Source: Melieria omissa
Taxonomy: Eukaryota > Arthropoda > Insecta > Diptera > Ulidiidae
Length of the DNA: 64,000 nucleotides
Assembly (NCBI GenBank): GCA_963971225.1
Contig: OZ020268.1
Coordinates: 34,931,848 to 34,995,847 of the forward strand
Reading direction: 5' to 3'
Positions within the stretch are counted from its first letter, which is position 1. Each line of letters begins with the position of its first letter. The translations under genes and the position numbers were made by a program. This document shows positions 47,306 to 58,399 of the stretch, in pieces. The notes under the pieces are model-generated. The model had not been told where the DNA came from. It was given only the letters and a program-made list of their open reading frames with translations, and did no database searches.

Positions 47306-47649
47306 CATAGATGGTATAGGTCTCGGTACTCAATGGTGTCTAATCAATCGAACATAGCAGTTACATATAAATAAAAGACAAAATTTTGCATTTGATATGT
47401 TTCTGATAAAAAATAAAAAAAAATAAAAAAAAATTTATTAATAAATAAATAAATATACAAAAAGTTAGAACAAACTTCAATACTAATGCCATAGTTTCTA
47501 ACCTCGTTTAAAAATAATTTGAAAATAATAATAAGTTGAAAATAATTTTTGAATTTCGATTTCATTTCACGTAGAAAAATTAATGTCGATGAACTGTTCG
47601 AATTAGACTCCAACCTATAAATTATATGGTTAACAAATTGTTGAAATTC
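47306..47649. other. AT-rich non-coding stretch
   Basis: Contains AATAAAAAAA-type low-complexity sequence at 47405-47460. Nothing else recognised. Confidence 0.4.
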
Positions 47650-48581
47650 AACACCGCTTTTCACCATCTCAGATGCACCGAAAAAATTAGTTGGTCAGCA
47701 CGCGCTGCATGCCCCAAATGCTCGGATAACTCCCCTACAGCGCTCCGCAAATCAAATAACACTTGGCTGGCATCTAGGAAACACACTCACGACATTGCCG
47801 CAGGAGCAGAACGCGCGCACGCTGTGAGAAATCAAGCGCCAACAACAATAACAACAATAACGTCAAATTGCCGCCGCTACTCAGTGCAGACGAATTGAAT
47901 GGGCGAAGCGCGGCGGCGCACTTTTGCCTCTTTCTCCGCCGACGCTCACGCTAACGCCTCGGCCACTGATGGCGATGACGATGTCGACAATAACGCCAAC
48001 AACAACAACAGCGACGACGACGACGACGACGAGGAGTTGCCGCCAACACGCAAGGCCGCTTACGCCCACCGAGCACAAAGGCACAGGTTGGGGTGGGCCA
48101 GGAAGGCGGGCGCACTCGGCGCCCTCGGCCCGCGCGCAGCTCCTTTTCTCCAGTGACGTGCTACGCGCTTTGAGCTATGCTCGCGCCGTGTGACGTGTGG
48201 CATGTGGCAGTGGAAACACTCCAATTGCACGCTGTGTCCGCTGACGGATGATGTGCCAACAGAGCAGCCTAGCAGCACGCATCGACGGTTGTATGGGAAT
48301 TTCTGGACTGGGCACACCGAGCAGTACATAAACTATGGAGAATTATGTAGAAATGTATGTGCGACAGCATAGGAGCGGCGGGCACGAGAAGCGGCATCGC
48401 ATGCGTCATGCGTCAAAATGCCGTTGTGAATAGAAAAGCGCGTTGTATATGTGGAGTCGTGCTCCATGACTTGACGCATACAAACAAACACTCGCACACA
48501 CGAGTATGGTGGAAGGACGGAGCGCACAAGTATTCGAAAATAATGGAATTGCTATCGCGTTGTTATTGCTATTGATATTGG

Positions 48582-48624
<43 letters not shown>

Positions 48625-48636
48625 ATTGCTATTGAT

Positions 48637-48668
<32 letters not shown>

Positions 48669-49000
48669 AAAATGGGTGTTAACATTTTGTACGTATGGCC
48701 GGCAAGTGGTAAACGAGAAACTTTTCTGCGTCTATAACTTTTTCCCAACTGGTCGGTTGGCTGGTCTGAGTTGAACGTGTGAGGTTCTTCTCGACTGCTC
48801 GTACCCAGTCGTGTTCACGTAGCTGTTGTTAATTTTCATTTTCTACTTTTGTTTATTATTTTATTAATTCACTGCACGCACTTTGCGAGCGCTTTGTCAG
48901 CTTTTGCCAGCCAGCCAGCTCCACTTAAAGGGTGTAGTCGATGGGTGTGCCACAGGATTGTTGTATTAACCTAAGTGTGCGCTGCATGCAGCATGTGCCA
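47650..49000. other. GC-richer low-copy island
   Basis: Includes a GACGACGACGACGACGAC tract (about 48014-48032) that makes an Asp-rich frame on the plus strand, CAACAATAACAACAATAAC near 47839, and a long GTT run at the right. I could not support an exon. Confidence 0.45.
48558..48668. repeat. (GTT)n microsatellite with a duplicated unit
   Basis: The unit TTATTGCTATTGATATTG occurs twice (48564 and 48623), each followed by a GTTGTTGTT run. This implies a duplication of about 60 bp spanning the microsatellite. Confidence 0.85.
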
Positions 49001-50016
49001 CTACGAGACAATTGAAATGATTTCAGTTCAACTCAGTTCACTTCAGTTTTTCATTACTGTTAACCTTTTTTTTAGTTTTATTTGTTGTTTTTGTGCCCAA
49101 GTGCGCTGCTATTTGCCGGCGTACACGCCCCACTTGCTCGACTGCTCTTCTTTTCAGTGGGTAAAATTCACCGTTTCTTTTTTGCTGAGCAATGAAAAGA
49201 AACATTGTTGTTGTTGCAATTTGCTAGTTTGTGCTATTAAGTGTGGCTCACAGTTCGATATTTCGATTTCATTTTCTAACCAACTCTTTTTAGTCATATG
49301 GATCTATGTATACGACGTCACAATTGTAAAAGTTGAAATTGAGTTGACGGTAATAGCATTTTTTGTGTTTGTTAACCCTGTCGCTAAAGATTTTTACTGG
49401 GGAAAGTTAAATTTTTAAATTTTACGTTTTAGGCTTCTATGTGGTTATAGTTATTAGCAACATTCCATAAGACATTTTTATATACTCGAACTCTGTATTT
49501 TAGAGTGTTTTTCTATGAAAGCAAACATAATTGTAATAATTAGTTAAACATAAAAATTTTCACGCATAACGAAAACTTGAATATTTTTTCATTTACTTCA
49601 GCCAAAATTAAAAAAAATATATATCCAATTTGAAAGAAAATTGTTCTGCTTCTTCTTCCTTTACTATGTCAAGATATACCATCAAAAAAACTTGTATACT
49701 TCTTTTTTGTTTAACCTAAATATTCAAAATTTCAAACTTTTTCCAAAAACTTCAAACTATTCTAAGGAGCAATAAAAAATGTATTCCTGAAACCATAGAG
49801 GATTCAAACGTCCACAAAGAAGCACAAACATTTTTTTGTATTTTGTTGCGGTTTCAAAGTATAAAAAATGTTTGTGCAACTTTAATACAAAAAATTTATA
49901 CCAAATTTTTAATCATGTCAATCAAAAGAAAAAAACAATAACAAATTTGTTTTTGGTTTAATTTTAATTTTCTTATTTTTTATTTATTTGATTTTTTTAA
50001 TTACCCATTTTAAGTA
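49001..50016. other. AT-rich non-coding stretch
   Basis: No exon, inverted termini or tandem period was recognised. Confidence 0.4.
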
Positions 50017-50078
50017 TTTTTTTGTTCCTTGTTCACTCCTCTCGGGAGCATAGGGCCTCCACAAGACAGCCTTGTGTT
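50017..50078 (-). repeat. 3'-end fragment of the retrotransposon also seen at 30.3 kb
   Basis: The minus strand reads GAGGCCCTATGCTCCCGAGA then GGAGTGAACAAGGAACAAAA, matching the coding end and start of the 3' UTR at about 30268-30310. Typical 5'-truncated retrotransposon remnant. Confidence 0.65.
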
Positions 50079-50164
50079 GGTTACATTAATCAGTTGTGTT
50101 GTTCTGCCAGGGTAGGTGATTGGCCTGCCGCAGGTAGTCTAAGTGATGGAATCATCTAACGCCG

Positions 50165-51528
50165 CACAGTGGTGCGAGTGTGGCCAAAAATGGTAAAAAT
50201 CAATGTTAAAAAATGACTAAAATGAATATGACAATCGACAGATAATGTTTCAACTAAGAAAAATCCCTTATCGGATCTTCAGTATCCTACTCCGTTCCAT
50301 TTTTATGTAGCTTCAAAGTTGACGTTATGCTGAATGAAAAATCAAATAAAAATATAATTTATATACTAATATAGTCGTGTTATATATTTTATATAGTTAT
50401 AGTTATATAGTCGTGTTATATATTTATTTAACTTTGGCATTTTTTCTGTATGACAGTACTATTTTTTGGTTTGTGCTTCGAAATAACTGTGAAATCCCGT
50501 TACATTGAAAAATTACATTTTTTGACCTGCTTCTAACAAAGAACCAAAAGTTTGGTGGAAAAAAGTTTAAAAAACGTCAAAAAACACTTTTTTAGTTCCA
50601 ACCCTAAATTACTCAAAAAAGTATGTATTAACATAATCCGGAGTAATTTTTTGCCTTTAAGTGCCTATTTGGTTGTTATTTGCATTTTTCTAGTGACGCC
50701 TACACTAAAAATACGTGATTTCTTCGAGGTGTGGCGTAAAGCTGAAGCCAGAAAGCGGTCAACAAAACTTGAATTTCTTACAAATTTACTTAAAAATAAG
50801 AAGGGTGTTGATGTTAATCATGAACAAAAGCAAAGTTTGCGTCCCCACTTCAACATTTCCTTTTTGCAGTGGCACCTACAGTCAAAAAATTTGATTTTTT
50901 CGAAGTATGGCTTCCGACGTTCAATGAAAGTAGTGACAAAGCAGCTGCTGAAATGATGAGCTGCATAAAGAACAAGGTTGGCACATTGTTCGTATCATCA
51001 AAAGTAGGCAGAATGCCACGCCCACTTTAAAAATCTAAACATTTATAACAAAATATGATATCACAAGCTGAAAAAATTAAACATGAATTCATAAAGGAAA
51101 AGTTTTGGCCACTTTATATATATGTTCCAGCTGCCACGCCCACTTTAAGGTTTTAGAAAGCTTACCAATTAAAATTACATCGTGGAACGAGTATCGTAAA
51201 CAGCCTTCTAAAAATACAGTTTTAGTTGTGGTCAAATACGAATATTTTTGAAAGTGGGCGTGGCAGGCCGCCCATTTTTAGTGTGAACTTTTACGTCATT
51301 ATTTTAAGCTCAAATACAAAATTTCATAATTCTATCACTAATATTAAGAAAGTTATTTCAATATTATAGTTCCTTTCGTATGGGAGGTGGGCGTGGCAGT
51401 GGTCCAATTTTAATGATTTTTTGTAAATTTCTTAATTTCCACCACAAAAATAATCTCACCAAGTTTCAACGAAATAGGACAACGCTAAGTATTTTTGGCC
51501 ACGGCTTTTATGGGATCGCGACACTGTG
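50165..51528 (+). mobile_element. Transib-like element with recombination-signal-like ends (copy 2, 1364 bp)
   Basis: Termini CACAGTG on the left and CACTGTG on the right are flanked by CGCCG on both sides (50160-50164 and 51529-51533). The right terminal 40 bp is almost identical to copy 1. CCAAAAATG lies exactly 12 bp inside the left heptamer, and CCAAAAATA lies exactly 23 bp inside the right one. The interior shares CCACGCCCACTTTAA motifs and a short open frame with copy 1, and has an extra segment near 50690-50870. It sits in unrelated flanking DNA, so the ends are set by two independent insertions. Confidence 0.75.
50869..51030 (+). pseudogene. Conserved short frame inside Transib-like copy 2
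   Basis: Starting right after an acceptor-like TTTCCTTTTTGCAG, the frame reads VAPTVKKFDFFEVWLPTFNE, then KNKVGTLFVSSKVGRMPRPL and a TAA. The start block is duplicated upstream at about 50694 (VTPTLKIRDFFEVW), which is also preceded by an acceptor-like TTTTTCTAG. Conservation of the frame and stop with copy 1 argues that it was once coding. The family is not recognised. Confidence 0.4.
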
Positions 51529-51533
51529 CGCCG

Positions 51534-52019
51534 CTCAGGAACGTCGCCTCCGCTCGTAGCGCCATCTGTTGTGAGGAGGTTACAGCAGAATGTACTTACT
51601 TTTTAAGTATATCTTCTTCAAATATTTTCTTGTAGAATATTCTTTTTATTTTTTTAATTTTATTTTTACCATTTAATTGTAACTTTGTTATAATTGTTTT
51701 ACTTTCTTTAAATTAAATTAAATTTAAAATAAATTTTCAATGAGTTCATTTCTTTCTAAATAGTTTCTTGTCAAAAATTTTGTTTATTGTACTATTGAAT
51801 CTTGAAACAATTTTGAACTTGTAAGCTCAAAAAATGCAAATACTTTTTGAAGAACCTTAAATAAATGTTTTTCACAAAAAATTATACAGATTTTTGTTTA
51901 TGAAATTCTAACTTTAACTCGGGATTACTGTCGTCAGTGCTCGCATTGCAAACATGACTAACCAAAAAAAATCTCAAATCAAAAACCTTAGTTCTTAAAA
52001 TAGAAATTTTGCCTTCATG
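51534..52019. other. AT-rich non-coding stretch
   Basis: Nothing recognised beyond a short GC-richer patch (CGTCGCCTCCGCTCGTAGCG) beside the Transib-like element. Confidence 0.4.
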
Positions 52020-52054
52020 TTGTTACAAATCTACAAGAATGCAAAGAAATGCAA

Positions 52055-52440
52055 AACAATTGTTTCTCTTGAACTCACTTTCTCACGAAACTTGACACAT
52101 AAAAAATAGAGATACTTGTATGTTGTTGAAAATCTACTTAAGACATCATACAGAGCGATTTTATAAAAATTTTTAAAGTAAGTAACGACACCTTCTGTCA
52201 AAATATTTTGCTGTTGTGTAATTACGTTTCTCACAAATTCTCTTTCTCACGATACTTGATAGATTAAAAATTTGAGATTCTTCTATGTTGTTAAAAATCT
52301 ACTCAAAAAATCATACAGAGTGAATTTAGAAAAATTTTAAGGTAACGACACCTTCTATTATCACAACGGATCGCAAATCCGAGCTGACACCCCACCGTGA
52401 CACCTTCTATTAAAATATTTTGCTGTTGTATGATAAAATT
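52055..52440. repeat. Tandem duplication (about 170 bp unit) with an inserted 38-bp segment
   Basis: Both units contain CACTTTCTCACGAAACTTGA-like, TGTTGTTGAAAATCTACT-like, ATCATACAGAG and ACGACACCTTCT motifs and end with AAAATATTTTGCTGTTGT. In the second unit GACACCTTCTATTA occurs twice, flanking a non-repetitive segment that includes CGGATCGCAAATCCG. Confidence 0.65.
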
Positions 52441-53549
52441 TTTAGAACAATTGGCATTATTTTGAATAAAATACACTAAAAATCTGCAAAAATAATCATA
52501 AGCAAAAACTTTAAAAACTTGTATACAATTTTCAGGGAATTTACAATTTTCAGGGAATTAGTTTTTTCATATAAAATGCAAAACATTTTAACATTTTTTC
52601 AATATTCTTAAGAAATTCTAACTATAACTTCAAACATAAAGAATTTTTGAATATTTTTTTGAAGTACATATGAGAGCATTTTTTTTACATTTCTACAACT
52701 AGAGGATACAAATATTTATTCAGCTCAATTTCTTTTCCCATTAAAAAGTCTTACGAACGATGTACAATATTTTGAACAAAATACATTCTACAAATTTGTT
52801 TGAATAATGGCGCGAACACCTTCAAGACGGCAGCGACACGGCCACACAACTTTAACATGGCGTCGACTTCGACCGTTGCCAACTATCAGATAGTCAACTA
52901 TCTACATTACTGCAATGAAAGCGGCAGCAACGTCATCACAATTATAGTTTTGAGCTCTTAAGCACAAATTTAAATTTCTTAGCTTGCACTATTAAGCATT
53001 CATCTACATTCTCTTCTATTCTACATTCATCCCTCTTACAAAAATATCCCTCAATCAATTCAAAACAAATAACAATGTGTAATAATTTTTCAACTAGTAA
53101 ACTTTTACTGAAAATATGTAATTGTTGCTCAAATCAAACCGACAAAAATAAGAAAATTTCCATGAAAAATATCTTTTTTGAAACGGTGAGTGTTAACAGC
53201 TTTGGTTTGTCGCCTACAAAATGGAGAACAGTTCTATGTTTGGCGACAGCGACAAGTGTGTTCGGTGTTCGTGTAGTCGTGCTGTTTCCATAAGAACGTT
53301 TTCATTATATATTTTGACGAATGCAGACAAGTCGTTACCGTCGTTGTACAAAAAAGAACATCAAAACTTATTTGTATTCCCACTAAATAATTAACCACCG
53401 TCAAAAGTTCAGCTAAAAGTGGACAAAGAAAGTATACACTCAAATAACCGATTACGCGATTAATTTTATTTTATCTGTTTTTTTTTATTTTCTTATTATC
53501 AAACTTGCCACTTTCACCAGCTAAAAAGCTTAGTAAATTAGTTACTGCT
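52441..53549. other. Non-coding stretch, nothing recognised
   Basis: AT-rich with one GC-richer patch (52800-52950). The frame at 53075-53293 has no domain. Confidence 0.4.
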
Positions 53550-54466
53550 TTCGTCCTCAACTCCTCAACTTGTTCTATCTGCGTGTTCTTTTAGTTGCGC
53601 TGCTTTTCAACGACCACGCTGATTATTTTCGCTTACCCACCCATTCGCCCATTGTCGTGACTCTTCAGCCTGCTTCAATAGTCAACAAAAGTCGAGCAGT
53701 TTTCCCATCGACGCCTCGATGATACTTGTTGTCAGCCATTTTGAAAGTTTTAATTGCACAAACGCAGCCATTGTCATTTGGCCGCGAATGAGCAATTCGC
53801 ATTTGAGCGTCAACGTCAACGCCACCACTGTGACACACCAACGCAACGACCGCCATCGATAACGTCAACGACATTGGCGACGTGTTGCTAACAGCGCAAA
53901 CAATTCAAATATGTAATTAAAACAATTTTTAATTGAATTTATTTATTTTATTGCGCTTTTTAATTAAATCGTTGAAAAGTTGCAACTGAAATCGAAATTG
54001 AAATCGAAATTACAGTCGCAGCAAATCGGACTGGGACTGGAAAGCGCCGCTAAATGGCTTCATTATTTAGCGCAGTCATGCTTCGTGCAATTGTGTGGCA
54101 AGTGCGAGCGCGAGTAGTTGTTGCTTTAATGAATTCGTAAATGCCACTAATTGAAAGGCATTTCAGCGGGCGGGCCGACCAAGAGGCCTCCCACAATAGA
54201 GTCATTATTATTAATTGTACTTGTACGAGTTTGGCAAAGTTTCAAAGAGATTTTCATGTAACGGTGCACAGGTGTGTATCCAAAGTTTCGATTCATAGAG
54301 CATAGAACTTGTGTGGGAAGATGCCCATGTTGCAATTTATCGACTTGTACGCAATGGGTGCGATGACTTGGGGAAAAAGTAGAGTGCGCATAGATCTAAA
54401 GATAACAAGTGATATGCGTCAGTTAGGGTAGTTAAGTTGCTAAGTTGAATCAATAAATGTGTGGAT
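53550..54466. other. Low-copy island
   Basis: Moderately GC-rich, with short CGTCAACG repeats near 53808-53870 and TCGAAATTGAAATCGAAAT near 53992. No supported exon. Confidence 0.4.
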
Positions 54467-54545
54467 CAGTGGCTCGCACACAGGATTTCATTTGGGGGAG
54501 CTTTGATGCTAGTATTACGAGGATTTAAAATATTTCTGTGTTTCT
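54467..54545. repeat. Truncated CAGTGGCGCA-family MITE
   Basis: The left end CAGTGGCTCGCACACAGGAT then TTCATTTGGGGGAG matches the 36.3, 46.0 and 47.2 kb copies. The right half is missing where a retrotransposon fragment begins. Confidence 0.55.
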
Positions 54546-54551
54546 TTGAAG

Positions 54552-55776
54552 GTAGAACTGCACTGGATACCAGGACACAAAGGACATGACGGCAACGAAC
54601 AAGCGGACCGCTTAGCGAAAAAGGGTGCCTTACGCCCACTGATAGGCCCGGAACCATTCTGTGGACTACCAAGGAGTGGTTACGGAAATGGGTTGACCAG
54701 GAATTTACTGACCAATGGACCAACACAACGGGACTACGGCAGGCAAAACAATGCATGGCCCTAGACACATGGGTATCCGACAAACTCCTCAAGCTAAACC
54801 GAGAGGACCTTCGCATCCTCACTGGGTACCTAACAGGGCATTGCTCACTAAGGTACCATCGCAAAAATAAGGGAATATCCTTAACGGATGTGTGCAGGAT
54901 ATGTGAGCTAGAACAGGAAACATCACTCCACATTCTATGCGAATGTCCTGCGCTCAGTAGAAAGAAATTTCTCCAGTTTGGTCAGGCGTAGAGCTGCAAA
55001 ACTATCGATAACCGAACTATCAGATAGTTTCGATAGTTTGGAAACAACAATCGATACTATCGAATCTAACAAAACTATCGCATAGCATCAGATAGTTTTG
55101 ATAGTTTGGAAAAAAATATCGATACTCGATATCGAAAAAATATCGAATACGATATTGAAATTTTTAATTTAGAATTCTATTTTAAGTATATTTTTGAATA
55201 TTATAAAGTATATTGAAGTAGCCAGCACGACAAAAACCCAGACTCAAGAATATGTTTCCGCACTTGAAGAAACATGCACATAAGTCGTCTTACTCGCCTT
55301 TTATGACAAAACAACAGATAGTAAGTAGTATGTCAGTTTCTCACGTTTCGGTTCAAACATTTATATCACCGGTCATACTAAGCATTTCTTTACAATCTTG
55401 TCCGACTTCTGATGTTATCTGACAATTTTTTCACGAATTGAAGAAGACACATAAAGTTTTCCGAAAATCGACCAAATTCAAATAAAATGTATGAACCAGC
55501 ATAAAATAAAAATTCAAACATAAATCTACCAAGTTTGTTAGAATTCTACCAAAGCGCCAACACTCGTGTTTTCCTGATCGAAAACACAGATGGCAGCGAA
55601 TCCGATAGTAAGAAGTAAAAAATAGTAGAAGTAAAAATGAAAACTATCGATACTATCGATAGTGCCATCGATAGTTTTGCAGCTCTAGTCAGGCGTCTAT
55701 ACCGCCATCAACCATCTGGAAACTACAGCCCCAAAAAGTGCTTAAATTTATAAAAAGCCTTAACTTGGACGGTTAA
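54552..55776 (+). pseudogene. Non-LTR retrotransposon RNase H and C terminus, split by a hAT element
   Basis: The frame opens with VELHWIPGHKGHDGNEQADR, the last catalytic block of an RNase H domain with its conserved GNEQAD. After a frameshift near 54700 it continues as LDTWVSDKLLKLNREDLRI and CRICELEQETSLHILCECPA, a Cys/His-rich tail common to RNase H-bearing non-LTR elements. It is interrupted at FGQA by the insertion at 54989-55687. After the insertion the frame resumes immediately downstream and ends at a TAA in 55774-55776. The 5' part of the element is absent. Confidence 0.8.
54989..55687. mobile_element. hAT-type non-autonomous element (699 bp) with perfect 8-bp duplication
   Basis: Terminal inverted repeats TAGAGCTGCAAAACTATCGA are perfect. 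The 8-bp sequence GTCAGGCG is present on both sides (54981-54988 and 55688-55695). Subterminal regions are packed with ACTATCGATA-like palindromes. No transposase frame remains. It is inserted within a retrotransposon coding remnant, so the empty site can be read directly. Confidence 0.93.
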
Positions 55777-56689
55777 AACAAAGGCTGCACAAAAGATCAA
55801 ATTGCTCGTAAAACACTATAGCCTATATAATAATAATTATACTTTGAAGGTAAGGACTATTTTTCAAATCATTTAATACCCAATATTTAGTTACTATTTA
55901 AGTTTAGATTGGCGCAACAACCAAATCAGACACCATTGGATGAACGGATCCCCAATTACAGGACTTTGTATCTTAAAGGAAGGGATCTTCTTCATAGGGA
56001 ATTGCTTAACTCTTGGTGATTTATTATGGCAATGCCCAAAGCGAGCTCATCGTATCAAAATGTCTTTATCTCTGTCAGTTATACTTAAGGTTGAAGATAT
56101 ATCTATATATAAGTAGTTATTTGTCCAGAAAATTGTAGACAATTTTACGACGAAAAAATTGGTATCAATAGTTTTTTAGTTGGTCAAACGGCCTTTAAAA
56201 AAATTCAAAATGTCTCATATATTTGACCAAAAAAACTAAAGTCACAACTGTTTTTTTTAACCGATAAAATAACAGTCAAAAGTAGCAGTTATTCTTGGCA
56301 CTTTTTTGTCAAATGGGTAAAATTTTACCAATGAAAACTGACTGTTTTAAAAAATCTCAGAAAAGTTCGTGGTAGAGATATCTCAAAATCATTGATAGGG
56401 ATGGTTTGGGGTAAAGATGGAACTACCTTAGTCTAGTGGAGGTCACCCTAAAATTCCGCCAACTAGCTAGAGGAGGTGGAAAATGTGGTGAAACGTAGTG
56501 GCACTAGAACCTCACAAGAATCTGCCTCCTAACTCACCTGTAATCAATACTTCTTGTGTTCACATGTTTAGCTGATCACTTTAAAAAGTATGGAAAAAAG
56601 CTACCATTGTTGCCTAGTGGGTACAAAAACCCAATGAATATCTTTGCAACGTGCAGTGAGAAAAAGCTGAAAATTTTTATCTGATAATT
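55777..56689. other. Non-coding stretch, nothing recognised
   Basis: AT-rich, with no termini, tandem period or exon found. Confidence 0.4.
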
Positions 56690-57469
56690 TTGGATCAATC
56701 GTGTATGAAATTTTATCAAAATCGTTTGGGCGGAACTGGTACCCGACAGCAATGGGTTAAGGTAAAACATGCTGAGGTCAGAGCAATCTGCGCAGCCTCC
56801 GATTGGCTCAGGGTAAACAGGGTATCGGCTACTGGTATCCTGATACTATCGGCCATCAAATCAGCTCTTATAGCTCTGGATGCGGTCAAAATAACATCAA
56901 TGACTGTTCTCAGCTGCAGCGCATCTTTCAACGAGACTGCCAAGTAGCTTCATATTCGCCTATGCTGGGTTCCAGGTCATAGGGACATTCCAGGGAACTG
57001 TAGAGTGGACGATCTCGCGAGACAGGGTACTGCTGAGCAGTTAGGCCAAGAGTTGACCACGCTCGGTGTCCCTCTTTTAACATGTAAGCTTCGTACCCAT
57101 GCGAGCTCTATACACGATACGAATTTAAGATGGGTTGAAGGCAACACAAGCCTCCTTGCGCGCCAACTTTGGCCAACCTTAAATCTTCGACGTTCTAAAG
57201 AACTCCTCTCATTAAACAGAGCCCAGATCAGAACCATGATCGGCATCCTTACGGGTCACTGTCTCATCGGCACCCACGCAAAAAGGAGCTGCTGTTTGGA
57301 CGAGGAGGAAGAAGAAAATATTCCTCACTTATGTAACTGTCCTGCTTTATCCAGAAGAAGTCTGACCTACTTAGGCAACTTCTTCTTTGGAAGTCTACAA
57401 GATCTATCTGATAAGACCATACGCCGTCTACTACGCTTCGTTAATAGCTCCAACTGGTTTAACGAGTGA
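56690..57469 (+). pseudogene. Non-LTR retrotransposon RNase H domain and C terminus
   Basis: HAEVRAICAASDWL carries the RNase H catalytic Glu. The next block reads TGILILSAIKSALIAL, where the usual Asp (SDS-type motif) is lost. After a TAG at about 56945 comes WVPGHRDIPGNCRVDDLA, in which the usual Glu of GNE is Cys. The tail has RTMIGILTGHCLIGTHAKR, NIPHLCNCPALSRRSL and NSSNWFNE before a TGA. The in-frame stop and missing catalytic residues mark it as dead. The related shorter fragment is at 24.5 kb. Confidence 0.85.
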
Positions 57470-57814
57470 GCGAAATGATGCTCGATCTCATGTGTTATCA
57501 CAATTGGCCGCTTGGCCTAAGTGTGCTCCTCCTGGAGCAGCCACACCCACCTACCTACATACCTAAGGTAAAACATATAATAAAATCAAGACATAATGGT
57601 TGGCTTGAGCGCACAAATCAATATGATGAATCATTCTTTGAGCCGTTCATATTCAATTCCCTGTTTACAGTTTACAACTTGCACAGTAAAAATGATTCAA
57701 TGGAATTAAAATTAGTTGAATTTGAGATTTTCGGTTAGCAGAACCATTTGATAACAGATTTCGCATGTCCTTTACAAAAGCAGTGAGGATTCGCGTACCT
57801 AACGTTGCAGCAGT
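57470..57814. other. Probable retrotransposon 3' flank
   Basis: The first part, up to about 57570, may be the 3' UTR of the retrotransposon. The remainder shows nothing recognisable. Confidence 0.35.
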
Positions 57815-57818
57815 TTAA

Positions 57819-58232
57819 CCCTTTCGACCCAAAAGTTGCCTGAGAGCAACTTCACGTATTTGTCATCTTCTAGCAAAAGCTACGATTGATTTATGGATTG
57901 AATTTAAGTAGGCACCAAAAAATTAATATTTTGAGAAGTGAATTACAAAAATTTTATTGTTATCCCCAAAATAATTTCCAATAATTTGCAGCGATGTCAG
58001 GGAAAGTTTATGTTCTAATTTAAGTCTACGAATTGGGCGCGTTTGATGAAAACCCCGTTTCTTTAATAATGGTAATAAAATCAAGACGTGGTAATTTTGT
58101 ATTTTGCCATAAATAATAAATAACTTTTCTGTAATTAAAAATATTGATACAAAACTTATTTAACCCGTTTTAAGCTAAAATTGTTCGAAAGTAAACTAGC
58201 TCTAGATCTCTAAAATTCGGGAGTCGAAAGAG
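57819..58232. mobile_element. piggyBac-type MITE, family C (414 bp, internal deletion)
   Basis: Preceded by TTAA, it starts CCCTTTCGACCCAAAAGTTG and ends GGGAGTCGAAAGAG followed by TCAA (decayed TTAA). It shares ACCCGTTTTAAGCTAAAATT and AGTAAACTAGCTCTAGA with the other two copies, and lacks about 70-80 bp near the right end compared with the 62.6 kb copy. Confidence 0.8.
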
Positions 58233-58399
58233 TCAATAAATGAATTTAAATGAATCTAGAAAATATGAATCAGTCGTAATTAACAGCAGCTACTACTCAT
58301 AGATATTCTCCCATCCTGAAACAATCATCGACAGATACATATTTCAACGAGTCGAGATTATGATATTTGAAACGAATTGTGCTGAATTGAAAAGTGCCA

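Noticed and set aside
47899..48156. Asp-rich plus-strand frame starting MGEARRRTFASFSADAHANA
   Set aside because: Driven by GACGAC triplets; no donor at a suitable place and no upstream promoter or conserved motif. A real exon is not excluded.
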